In this document: piece after piece, positions 1-8,492 of the stretch
How the letters are laid out: each line of letters opens with the position of its first letter
How positions within the stretch are numbered: the first letter of the stretch is position 1
Source of the DNA: Candidozyma auris
Taxonomy: Eukaryota; Ascomycota; Pichiomycetes; Serinales; Metschnikowiaceae
Reading direction: 5' to 3'
Assembly (NCBI RefSeq): GCF_003013715.1
Contig: NC_072814.1
Span: 1,116,001 to 1,180,000 of the forward strand
DNA length: 64,000 nt
Notes under the pieces: generated by a model
Seen by the model: the letters and a program-made list of their open reading frames with translations, nothing else
What the model was told of the DNA's origin: nothing
Databases searched by the model: none
Position numbers and translations under genes: made by a program

Positions 1-1821
1 GGTCATGGCTCTTCATCCCGCAGGCAGTCTTTGGAAATTATGAAGAAAACGCTTGGGAACACAGGAGCCACTTCAACTGTTGGAGTTACTAAGAAGACGA
101 ATGTGATAGACAGTGAGATTGGACCAGGATCTGCGAAGGCAGAATATTGCTACGAGGACGATGCCGAGTCTGTTATAAGCAGCGACGAGGAGGGTATCGA
201 GGCATCGTTCGAGATAGTCAAGCCCAAACTGAAACCCATCTCACCACCCAAAGCAACTGTTTATGGAAACGCAGCTGGTTCTGCAATCAACATTCACGAG
301 TTTGGCAAAGATTATAATCCATCGTTTCTCTCAGTCAATGAGACTGGCGCTCAAAGACTGAAGCCCAAGAAGAATTTCTTACTCAACATCTTCAGAAAGA
401 ACAAGTCAAGAGAAACTTTGGCGACCAATCTTCCTCAGCAGACAGACGAATCGGCCCCGAAGAAAACTCCAGATGATAATTCGAAGCCAAGAAAGAAGAA
501 GAGCGGAAAATCTTCCAAAGAACACGCAAAGCCTAAACAAAAGTCCTCAAGGAAATTCGAGGGGTCTATAAAAGAAAATTCTCAGCCAGAGGAAACGAAA
601 CAGCAGCAGCAGAAGACTACTGAAGAACCAAAGCCAAAGATGGCACCTCCACCACCACTTGATTTATCCAACATAGCAAGTGGCCCAAGTTCTGCAGCTT
701 CAACAGACCCGCCAAGCTCTGCTTCCAGTACTTTTAAGAGAACACTTCCTTCTCCTTTTGCTTTGCCCTCTTCCACATCGCAATACTTCTTCAAACCACC
801 ATCCGCTACACCAAGCACCAATGAATCATCCAGCAGTTTAGCTAGCAACAACGTGGAACAGTCGTTGTGCATCCCCGATGCTTTGAAGGAAACAATCAAC
901 TCTGAGAGCACCATTGATTTTTATATCTCACCAACTTCACCTAAAGCATTGAAGGTGTCGAAATGGAAACGGAAATACGCCAAATGGGAAATGCTCACGA
1001 CGAATGAGAATCTTTTTATCAAGATTGTGACAAACTATGAATTGAACAAATCTTGGTTGCTTACATTTAAGGAAGAGTACGACGCTGAGTACGAGGAAGT
1101 CATCGACAAGCCTCTTCTCATCTTGGACTTGGACCCGACCACGCAGGTCAGAAAGTCATCAGCTCTCGACCTCGAAATTAACGCCATCAATTCCATCAAT
1201 GGCGAGAAGATGTCGATTATCATGCGCTGTCTCAATGGGAATTTGATGAACGAGCTTTCGAATAATTTGGGCAATATAGTTGAAATGATGCAGAGCAAGC
1301 CATCAGGAGGACGCAATCCCTCGTCATCCGAAAGCAGCTCTACGTTGATGTCGTCGCTCATGAGTAAGCCAAGCATTTCATCTACGATGACCAGTCTCCG
1401 TCTTGAGGACTCACGCGAGAACAGCTGGAGCCCAGCCTCTTTGCAAGAGAGGCAGCAGCCACAGGAGCCTTCGTCCAACATGCTCTTGCTCGACAGGTTG
1501 ACGGTTAGGCTTCACAAGCAGATGGAGTCTTACGAAAAGATCCACGAATTGTCGTCATGGAAGACTATCTCGATGTACACGTTGAGCGTGTGCCACTCTG
1601 CCGGTAGCGTGGACAACGGGATGTACCACTTAATCATGGAGAAGCAGGAAGAAAATGATTCTGGAGCGCAGCAGATCTCGTGGGCGTTTGACGAGGGTAC
1701 CATTCGCCAGCACATGGAGAAGATTGGCCGAGCCGGGTTGTTGGTGAAGACCGACAGCGACATCTACATGATCGAGTGCAAGTGCAAGAAGGAGCTCCGT
1801 CGTCTCCAGGGGCTATTCTAG
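1..1821 (+). CDS. 5'-truncated PH-like domain protein, function unknown
   Basis: The reading frame is open to the left edge of the window, so the true start lies outside. An in-frame ATG sits at 40, but the codons before it (including an Arg-Arg-Gln-Ser stretch) look coding. The first half is low-complexity and charged, with Lys-rich, polyGln and Pro/Ser-rich stretches. A compact region around residues 300-420, from a Lys-Trp-Lys-Arg-Lys segment onward, has the alternating hydrophobic pattern of a PH-like fold. A second ordered segment closes the C-terminus, which ends in a Cys/Lys-rich stretch. This resembles fungal cortical or polarity scaffolds, but I do not recognise a specific orthologue. 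The gene is real; the function is unassigned. Confidence 0.8.
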   Translation, partial: GHGSSSRRQSLEIMKKTLGNTGATSTVGVTKKTNVIDSEIGPGSAKAEYCYEDDAESVISSDEEGIEASFEIVKPKLKPISPPKATVYGNAAGSAINIHEFGKDYNPSFLSVNETGAQRLKPKKNFLLNIFRKNKSRETLATNLPQQTDESAPKKTPDDNSKPRKKKSGKSSKEHAKPKQKSSRKFEGSIKENSQPEETKQQQQKTTEEPKPKMAPPPPLDLSNIASGPSSAASTDPPSSASSTFKRTLPSPFALPSSTSQYFFKPPSATPSTNESSSSLASNNVEQSLCIPDALKETINSESTIDFYISPTSPKALKVSKWKRKYAKWEMLTTNENLFIKIVTNYELNKSWLLTFKEEYDAEYEEVIDKPLLILDLDPTTQVRKSSALDLEINAINSINGEKMSIIMRCLNGNLMNELSNNLGNIVEMMQSKPSGGRNPSSSESSSTLMSSLMSKPSISSTMTSLRLEDSRENSWSPASLQERQQPQEPSSNMLLLDRLTVRLHKQMESYEKIHELSSWKTISMYTLSVCHSAGSVDNGMYHLIMEKQEENDSGAQQISWAFDEGTIRQHMEKIGRAGLLVKTDSDIYMIECKCKKELRRLQGLF

Positions 1822-2089
1822 AGTAGCAGATTAATTGTAATAGTAATAGGATTTTAATAGAGCGTCATTAGAAGTGTAGAAGTAGTATGCAAGAGAGTGT
1901 TAGCTTTATCACCGTGACAAGAAAGCAAAAGATAAGAAGTCGAGTGCTTCCAGCACTTTGAACTAACCAACGCCAGTCTCTCTGAAATGAAACCGTTTGA
2001 TCAGTGGCTCAGCCTTATAGTATTCTACTATGGTATGTTTTGCGATTTTGCAACCATTTCGCAGCCACCTCTCTATCCACCAACCACCA
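1822..2089. promoter_or_regulatory. GAS2 upstream region with paired TTTYGCARCC motifs
   Basis: This short intergenic region holds two exact copies of the recurrent motif: TTTTGCAACC at 2046-2055 and TTTCGCAGCC at 2057-2066. They begin 11 bp apart, in the same orientation, and end 23 bp before the GAS2 ATG. That is unusually close to the start codon, so they may lie in the 5' leader. Confidence 0.5.
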
Positions 2090-3817
2090 ATGAAAACCGC
2101 TATCAAAATCGTAACGACAGTCTTATTAGCCTTCCTTGCTGGCGGCGCCGCCAAAACTCCAAAACCTCCGCCAGAAATCACTCCTATCCACATCACAGGC
2201 AACAAGTTCTTCCACGAGAACGGTACCCAGTTTTTCCTCAAGGGCATAGCGTACCAGCGCCAAGTGCCCGGCCACCAGCACCTGGGGTTCGCCGAAATTC
2301 CCAAAGGATACGTCGACTCGCTTGCACACCCCGAGCTCTGTCTCCCCGACATCGAGCTTCTCCAGCAGCTCCACGTCAACACCATCCGCGTGTACCAAGT
2401 CGACCCCGACCAGAGCCACCACGAGTGCATGAGCGCCCTCGCAGAGGCAGGCATCTACGTCTTGGTCGACCTTCTGGCGCCCAACAGTGCAATAAACAGA
2501 GCACACCCGCTGTGGCACACTGAGCTCCTCGGGCGCTACAAAGCGGTAGTCGACAATTTGCACACCTACAATAACCTTCTAGGGTTCATTGCCGGCAACG
2601 AAGTCGTCACTGGAACACACGATTCTGGGGCAGCGCCGTTTGTCAGGGCAGCGGTGCGCGATACCAGGCGCTACATGAGGCAGCAGGGCTACCGCCCGGT
2701 GCCCATCGGGTACGCTTCCAACGACGACGAGGCCACGCGGATCCCGAGTCTCCAGTACTTCACAAGGGCAAGTGAAAGCAGTAGTGCAATTGATACCGAC
2801 AACGATGGCGACCGTGGCATTACCGACTTCTACGGCATCAACATGTTCGAGTGGTGTGGGTACCTGACGTTTGCAACCAGTGGGTTCCGGGCGCGAACAG
2901 TGGAGTTTGCCTCGCTGCCGGTGCCTGTTTTCCTCAGCGAGTTTGGGTGCACCTCGGTGCGCCCCAGGCCCTTTACCGAGACCGAGGCGCTCTACGGGGT
3001 GGAAATGGCTCAGGTGTGGTCTGGCGGCGTGGCGTACGAGTTGTTTGAAAACGCCAACCACCACGGCGTCGCCGAAGAGGTCCCCAATGGCGCAGTGCAC
3101 AAATTGGGCGAGTTTGATGTCTTGTCGCAGCGGTATAGGATGGCGGCACCGCGCGGGCAGAGCGAGGAGGACGTGAGAAAGGCACTTCATCGCGCTCCAC
3201 TACCTCCACCACCTCCACTACAGAGCACCACCTGGGCAGCGTCCGCTGAGTTGCCGCCCACACCAAGCGAAGAAAAGTGCCGCTGTGTGGGTGAGATGTT
3301 GAGTTGTTGGCCACAGAGAGCAATTGACCCGTTCGCGTCGCCCGAGTTGCTGGTGGAGAAGAGGGCCTTGTACGACAAAGTGTGTCTGGAGGTAGACTGT
3401 GGGAAGGTAGAGGCAGACGGGAGCCGGGGCCAGTATGGAGAGTTGAGCGGGTGCGCGCCCGAGGTGAGGTTAGCATGGGCGATGAGCAAGCAGGCGAGGA
3501 AGGGGAGGGGCGGGGCAGGTGATTTGAGCGAGAGTGATGTTTGCACGATTTCAGGAGGAATCTTTGAAAGTAAAGTTTCTCCTTCTCCTGACTGCTCGAA
3601 TCTTGTGGGTGACTTGTTTGCAGAGAGAAGTTTGGTGGAGACGTCTGCAGTGGGGGAACTTTCGCAGCCAAAGTTGCAGGCTCCAGTGCACTTTTCGCAG
3701 CCACCGACGTTGGGCAAGAAGAGGACAGGCAACTGGACACACTTTGACCCCTGGGAAAGCAAGGCCGTGAAAACCAAATTTAGCTGGTGGAGTTTAGCGT
3801 TGCTCTTTGTAGGTTGA
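2090..3817 (+). CDS. GAS2: GAS-family beta-1,3-glucanosyltransferase (GH72+), GAS2 orthologue
   Basis: A cell-wall enzyme of 575 aa that cuts and rejoins beta-1,3-glucan chains. The chosen Met at 2090 begins a hydrophobic signal peptide (residues 1-21); an in-frame ATG at 2030 would bury it. The GH72 catalytic pair is visible: E171 in Gly-Asn-Glu (acid/base) and E284 in Ser-Glu-Phe-Gly (nucleophile). A Cys-rich X8/CBM43-like module follows from about residue 395. S. cerevisiae GAS2 (YLR343W) lies beside RPL26A and YLR345W; the same neighbours occur here, which favours GAS2 over other GAS paralogues. Oddities are a short hydrophobic tail of about 12 residues, weak for a GPI signal, and two copies of the TTTCGCAGCC motif inside the 3' coding region. 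Confidence 0.88.
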   Translation: MKTAIKIVTTVLLAFLAGGAAKTPKPPPEITPIHITGNKFFHENGTQFFLKGIAYQRQVPGHQHLGFAEIPKGYVDSLAHPELCLPDIELLQQLHVNTIRVYQVDPDQSHHECMSALAEAGIYVLVDLLAPNSAINRAHPLWHTELLGRYKAVVDNLHTYNNLLGFIAGNEVVTGTHDSGAAPFVRAAVRDTRRYMRQQGYRPVPIGYASNDDEATRIPSLQYFTRASESSSAIDTDNDGDRGITDFYGINMFEWCGYLTFATSGFRARTVEFASLPVPVFLSEFGCTSVRPRPFTETEALYGVEMAQVWSGGVAYELFENANHHGVAEEVPNGAVHKLGEFDVLSQRYRMAAPRGQSEEDVRKALHRAPLPPPPPLQSTTWAASAELPPTPSEEKCRCVGEMLSCWPQRAIDPFASPELLVEKRALYDKVCLEVDCGKVEADGSRGQYGELSGCAPEVRLAWAMSKQARKGRGGAGDLSESDVCTISGGIFESKVSPSPDCSNLVGDLFAERSLVETSAVGELSQPKLQAPVHFSQPPTLGKKRTGNWTHFDPWESKAVKTKFSWWSLALLFVG

Positions 3818-4533
3818 AGAAGAACCGGTCAACAAATTCTTTGGGGTTAGTGTACCGCTGCCCTGAGTCTTATAGCGCAGCATTGCACCACGGGAAGGGT
3901 AAATCTTTACTGTTTGCGATTGAAGGGTTTCTCCCGTGAAGAACGCACAGAAGTAGCTTGTTCGGTTGTATGCGTTGAAGAGTCTATTTTCTTCAAGAGA
4001 GTCTTCTGACATGGATTCTGCCATGAATCAAGATGCAGACTCCTTACGCCCATAATAGCTTTTTCGCTGCCACCGACTACAAGACCGCTGTATACGAGAG
4101 CTTGATATGAACACCTCAAAATGATTGAAGGGTAAGGCCCTCAAAGGAGCCTTAGGCCAATGTTTTAGTGATTCAACTCTCAAGGGGTCTGTCACTTGAG
4201 CTTTGAAGAAGCGTAAGAATGAACTACCTTGACATAGTTTATACCGGAGATGAGTTTCGTATCATCGTTTGACCCACTACAATAACAGTTCTAAGAACAA
4301 ATCATTTTTTATGCATTTGTTGCAAACTGGCAAATTGATTCCGCCATCTCCTTGAAGTATATGCACATGATCATGTTGTGATCAGATCTCGATCAGGTGC
4401 AAGTCCTTCCATATGTCAGATTAGTCTCAGCAACTCTCTCGTGGAAGCAGCCCCACATCTACAAATACATCTCATGCTTCGTGAATTTAACGTAATATGA
4501 ACGATCTCAGGGGATTGCAGTCTCCACCCACAA
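3818..4533. other. Convergent intergenic region, no gene seen
   Basis: This stretch holds the 3' flanks of GAS2 and TIM21, which converge here. The short open frames in it have no family resemblance and no coding character. I see no RNA gene or repeat. Confidence 0.5.
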
Positions 4534-5298
4534 CTAGTCCTTCTTTGGCCCCCAGTTCAAGCCCAAAAAGCCCGTTCCTTTGCCAAAGCCAGCACCACGA
4601 GGAGCAAAGTTCTTGGGCAGAAACTTGGGCTCAATGACATACACAAGCTTGCGATTGGGCAACTCAAGCGCAATGTACGAAAACTCCGAGCTCCACCACG
4701 AGGTGTCGATCTGCTCGAGGATCACGCTGGCGTGGCGGCCTCTCGGACTCACGACATGGAACCGCATTACCATTCTGTCTTTACCATCTGGACCTCTCCT
4801 CTTTGTGCTCTGCGCAGGTCTGTTTCTGGTCCATCTGTCTCCCGCAGCCTCTCCGTATGCCTTGAGCCTATCGCCAGGACTGAAGCCGAGCGCCTGTTGT
4901 GCAGATGCGCTATTCTCCACCTCCTTCAACGCTTTATTGAATGTTCTTGTATCGCCAGAGGGCAAGAAAAGCTCCAGTAAAATGAGGTATATAACAAGGC
5001 CAGAGACAGCCACAGCGCCAATGACCATTCCGGTGGCGGCCGAAAATGTGAAGAAACGGGTGATCTTCGAAAAAAGTGCTTTCCCGCGTGCGTTTTTGTC
5101 ACTCTTGGGTGGTGGAGGTGGAGGTGGCGCTGTCTTCGTGGAGTAAGCTCTAGGTATAGCTGCCCAAAGAGGAGAAACTAGGTATCGTGGTGGAAGTGTT
5201 GACGATGGGAATAATTTGGGCGTATACCTGGACAATTGGATGTGTCTGCTCACAAGCCCCATTCGAGACGCTTGTGCAAGTGGTCTGATGCCCAACAT
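4534..5298 (-). CDS. TIM21: TIM23 complex subunit Tim21
   Basis: A mitochondrial inner-membrane protein of 254 aa (yeast Tim21 has 239). It links the TOM and TIM23 translocases and helps couple presequence import to respiratory complexes. The N-terminus is Arg/Ser-rich with few acids, a typical presequence. A polyproline run is followed by one transmembrane segment (about residues 86-112), then the intermembrane-space domain ending in a Gly-rich tail. In S. cerevisiae TIM21 (YGR033C) is next to RPL26B (YGR034W); here it is next to RPL26, separated only by a tRNA gene. It converges with GAS2. Confidence 0.93.
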   Translation of the reverse strand: MLGIRPLAQASRMGLVSRHIQLSRYTPKLFPSSTLPPRYLVSPLWAAIPRAYSTKTAPPPPPPPKSDKNARGKALFSKITRFFTFSAATGMVIGAVAVSGLVIYLILLELFLPSGDTRTFNKALKEVENSASAQQALGFSPGDRLKAYGEAAGDRWTRNRPAQSTKRRGPDGKDRMVMRFHVVSPRGRHASVILEQIDTSWWSSEFSYIALELPNRKLVYVIEPKFLPKNFAPRGAGFGKGTGFLGLNWGPKKD

Positions 5299-6223
5299 GT
5301 TTAAAGGTCGTTGGGAAGAAGTGGGAGGTTGATCTCAGAAGAGTAGCCTTGTTGAGCGATTCTTGAGGGTTGAGTGCAGGCAGTTGAAGGTGGATAAACC
5401 TTTTTCGCCCAAGTACAGGAGGCTATCACGAGATGATACTACTCCAGGAGAGGTGGAGAAGAACACTAAAGAATACGCCTTACATTAATTAACATTGAAG
5501 TGGTAGCCCAAGCAAAATATCAGGGTTCTCGGCATTATTGAAAACTTCATTTCCCCATTCATATAGCATCTTTCAGGAGGCCACTTTTCAGCATACTTTC
5601 GTTTGATGGGCGAAATACTATGGGATCTGAGGATAAACACATCATGACTCTATCAATTTAGTGACAGTGCCCAATTTTTCTTACAATTACGGTCTTTATA
5701 TGGTCTCAACATGCCAGCATCTACCGTCCTTAGCTCGGTGAACTTACGGGAACAACCTTCCGGATGGAGAGATACCTCCTCCATAAACACTTCCCCAAAA
5801 TCCTTGACGTTGTTGAATTGGTACTATAGAGAGAGAAATTGGCCGGGTCTCGCCGAACTTGTCTGACCAGCACTTGTCACTCAGTTGACTAATTATGAAC
5901 ACGACTTTGAATTTTCAGGGCCGACTTTATTCTAGAAAGAAGAACTCGCATCTTAGTGATGACGATATACGATGCAGGGTACACCTTTGTGGTGGTAAAG
6001 GGCACTTTGGGCGTGATATCTTGCCTGGTCATATGTTTTAGGGTGAAAATCCTTCAAAACCATAGATACGCCGATTCTGAGACCGCCATGGAAAATTTCA
6101 CCTTCTTTGGACTACGACGGTGATTTTTAGATGCTTTGGAGACTTCTTATCAAAAAGATAGCTTTTTTGTGAAAGTGTGCACATTTGCTCATATTTGCTT
6201 CTTTGAACTTTTACGTAGATCCT
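5299..6223. other. Intergenic region upstream of TIM21 and tRNA-Arg
   Basis: About 0.9 kb holding the TIM21 promoter side and the 5' flank of the tRNA gene. I found no gene. Regions beside tRNA genes often hold retroelement LTRs, but no TG...CA ended element or target-site duplication could be seen. A GTGATGA box near 5955 lacks a matching terminal stem, so it was not called a snoRNA. Confidence 0.45.
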
Positions 6224-6297
6224 GCCCGCGTGGCCTAATTGGTTAAGGTACCATCCTCCGGAGATGGTGATTGCGGGTTCGAGTCCTGCCGTGGGCT
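6224..6297 (+). tRNA. tRNA-Arg (anticodon CCG)
   Basis: A 74-nt cloverleaf without intron. The acceptor stem is a seven-pair helix between 6224-6230 and 6290-6296 with one G-T pair. The D arm is GCCT/AGGT. The anticodon stem is CCATC/GATGG around loop CTCCGGA, which places CCG at positions 34-36 and reads the Arg codon CGG. The T arm is GCGGG/CCTGC around TTCGAGT. Internal A and B boxes (TGGCCTAATTGG and GGTTCGAGTCC) are intact, and 3'-CCA is not encoded, as expected for a eukaryote. Confidence 0.95.
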
Positions 6298-6298
6298 G

Positions 6299-6304
6299 TA
6301 TTTT
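6299..6304 (+). terminator. Pol III oligo-T terminator of tRNA-Arg
   Basis: A run of T residues starts two bases after the discriminator base, the standard RNA polymerase III stop signal. A second T-rich stretch follows at about 6319-6327. Confidence 0.6.
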
Positions 6305-6595
6305 TGAGAATGAGTTTTCATTTTTGTTAACGAACAAAGATCAAGGAACAATTTTTTATTTTGCTTGGCAATTCAATCCTGACTATGGGATGAGGTTAAC
6401 TTTGACGGTCATCTAAGCTATCATTGCGGCTATTTACTCCCTCATGTGAGTTAGGGCTCAAGCCCTGCTTCGCATTCACTATAGTTTCTTAGTATTAGGC
6501 CAGATTCCTGTATCCAATGCGCAGCCGAAAATTTTCTACAACATCTCACCAAAGAGTCTTTTTTCTCATAGATTCATCTATAACCCATATCAAAG
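6305..6595. promoter_or_regulatory. RPL26 promoter region
   Basis: The 290 bp between the tRNA gene and the RPL26 start holds the RPL26 promoter. A T-rich tract (6549-6556) lies about 40 bp before the ATG. I did not recognise a definite ribosomal-protein regulator site. Confidence 0.35.
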
Positions 6596-7212
6596 ATGGC
6601 CAAGTTCAGTCAAGGTATGTGAAAATTCAAGCTCCTTGGTGTCCAACAGACGAAAATGATTCTATAGTATTAGATTCCACCAGGCTGGACGAACTTCGAC
6701 CGAATAATGGGCGAAATGTACCCATCCAACCCCGACATTGAATGAATATAAGATCTTCCATTGAAGTGTTTATGGTCCACGAAAGAAAGCGTACCACCAA
6801 AGAAAGCAAATCGCACAGATGTTTTACCAGCTCGTACTAACTAGCAGACGTTACCTCTTCTCGTTCTAAAAACAGAAAGGCTCACTTCGCCTCCTCTTCT
6901 GCCACCAGAAGAGTGTTGATGTCGGCTCCTTTGTCCAAGGAGTTGAGAGAGAAGTACAAGATCAGATCCTTGCCAATCAGAAAGGAGGACGAGGTCACTG
7001 TTGTCAGAGGCTCCAAGAAGGGCTCTGAGGGCAAGGTCAGCACCGTGTACAGATTGAAGTTCGCCATCCAGCTCGAGAAGTTGACCAAGGAGAAGTCCAG
7101 TGGTGCCACCATCCCTATCAACATCCACCCATCCAAGGTTGTCATCAACAAGTTGTACTTGAATGACGCCAGAAAGGCCTTGATTGAGAAGAGAGGTGGT
7201 AAGTTGGAGTAA
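6596..7212 (+). CDS. RPL26: 60S ribosomal protein L26 (uL24), spliced
   Basis: Exons are 6596-6614 and 6848-7212, with an intron at 6615-6847. Exon 1 encodes Met-Ala-Lys-Phe-Ser-Gln plus the first base of an Asp codon. The joined protein is 127 aa, the same length as yeast Rpl26, and matches the family throughout, including the KOW-type segment with Asp-Glu-Val-Thr-Val-Val and the Arg-Gly-Gly-Lys-Leu-Glu C-terminus. No CTG codon is used and TTG dominates for leucine, as expected for a highly expressed gene. Neighbours TIM21 and the YLR345W homologue repeat the S. cerevisiae RPL26A/B contexts. Confidence 0.96.
6615..6847 (+). other. RPL26 intron (233 nt)
   Basis: The 5' splice site is GTATGT (6615-6620) and the branch point is TACTAAC (6835-6841). 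Six bases follow the branch box up to the end of CAG at 6845-6847. A TAG at 6842-6844 makes a tandem acceptor, TAGCAG; either keeps the frame and differs by one Ala. The distal CAG restores the family sequence Gln-Asp-Val and has the same spacing as the NOG2 intron. No snoRNA was seen inside. Confidence 0.92.
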
Positions 7213-8492
7213 GCCCTTGTAATTTAATAAACAGCACATCGAAAGGAACAAGGATAATTAAAGTAGGCAGTAAAAGCAGTCGAGGTTCATCGGCTTTAGC
7301 TGAGCGTTGATAACATTGTGTGATGAAGAACAAATAGGGCCTCCAAAAGACCCGTTCACCAAATCACCCCAAGGCAATCAACCCTCCATTCAAATTGGTA
7401 TGATATGGGAGGTATGTGTATCCTGGGTGCTCTAAGTAGTCTTAGTAGTACAGGTGGTTTCATACGGTTGATTTGCTGAGCGGTGTATTAGTTTGTGCAA
7501 TGAATTAGCGACATGGTCTCTCTCGTAGTTGGACGCTTTGCAGCCACAGCCATCCAGGTTACAGTAGATATTGATAGGATTAGTGGCGGAAGGAATGTCA
7601 CCAAAATGCGACACGACTTTGAAGAGTGGTTAAGTAATTGTTGAAGTCCTTGCTGAATCTCTTGTGGCCGTTGTCTCATCTGCTGAACTGCTCTCTTCAT
7701 GGAACACTAGCTCTAAGAATAAAGGATATCATAATCTAAAATTCATATTCAACACAATCTTGCTCTTTCTCTCACTTCTCCTCCAAATCAAATCCGGTCC
7801 CCTGAATTTAGGTCCTCGTGTGGCCGAATGTACAATAACGAGGGGAAGCTTCAAATGGCTGCAAAATGTAGCACTGACTTCACCATAATACGCCAATGCA
7901 AAAAATTTGTAACAAATTTTGCAACGAGTGCATTCTTAGATTGAGGTTAGCGCATTTTCCGATATATTTTGATTTTACCGCTTGTTCTTTTCTTTTGTTC
8001 CATTTTAACTCCAATACCCCTAACTTATGAATGTGTTACATCTGGCTAGGCTCACTTTTGACTACGAAGTTGAAGCATAATATCCCAATATTAAAGGATG
8101 CATTGTTTTGAACATGGAATTTCGAAGAGATAACTTCGTCAGATGACGAATTGATCTGTCCACTAAAATGAATCACTCATGACATTGTTTGGTAGCTCAC
8201 TTTTCCTGAGCACGTACGTATACATACCGCTACGAACAAGTGCATAAATATCTGAGAATGGGTTTTTTCAGACTTCTCTTGACCACTAATAAAACCATGA
8301 AGATCTTTTATATCACAATATTTTCAATTTATTAATAGCTCTTAGCGTCCCTACAAAGTAACTGTTCCACTGCCTGCACACATTGGGCTAGACTGGGGTA
8401 CAATCGCAGTTAGTCTCAGAAACACCTCCGCCAACGCTTTCACATAAATAGGCCATAACGAAGCTTTTTAAAAATATAACATATCACCCACA
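7213..8492. other. 1.3-kb region upstream of the YLR345W homologue
   Basis: It separates RPL26 from the kinase gene. It holds one exact reverse copy of the recurrent motif (GGCTGCAAAA, 7857-7866) and a 9/10 match at 7536-7545. Short open frames here show no family resemblance. A GTGATGA box at 7320-7326 has no partner D box and stem, so no snoRNA is called. In S. cerevisiae the small gene CIS1 lies nearby; I could not find it here. Confidence 0.4.

Noticed and set aside
5955..6080. Box C-like GTGATGA followed by CTGA about 120 nt later
   Set aside because: The bases flanking the two boxes do not pair, so there is no terminal stem for a C/D snoRNA.
5299..6223. Possible retroelement LTR near tRNA-Arg
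   Set aside because: No terminal TG/CA pair with flanking duplication and no internal coding remnants could be found.
6098..6337. 79-codon minus-strand frame
   Set aside because: It lies across the tRNA-Arg gene and is antisense to it.
7320..7475. Second box C-like GTGATGA with a distant CTGA
   Set aside because: The spacing is about 150 nt and there is no closing stem.
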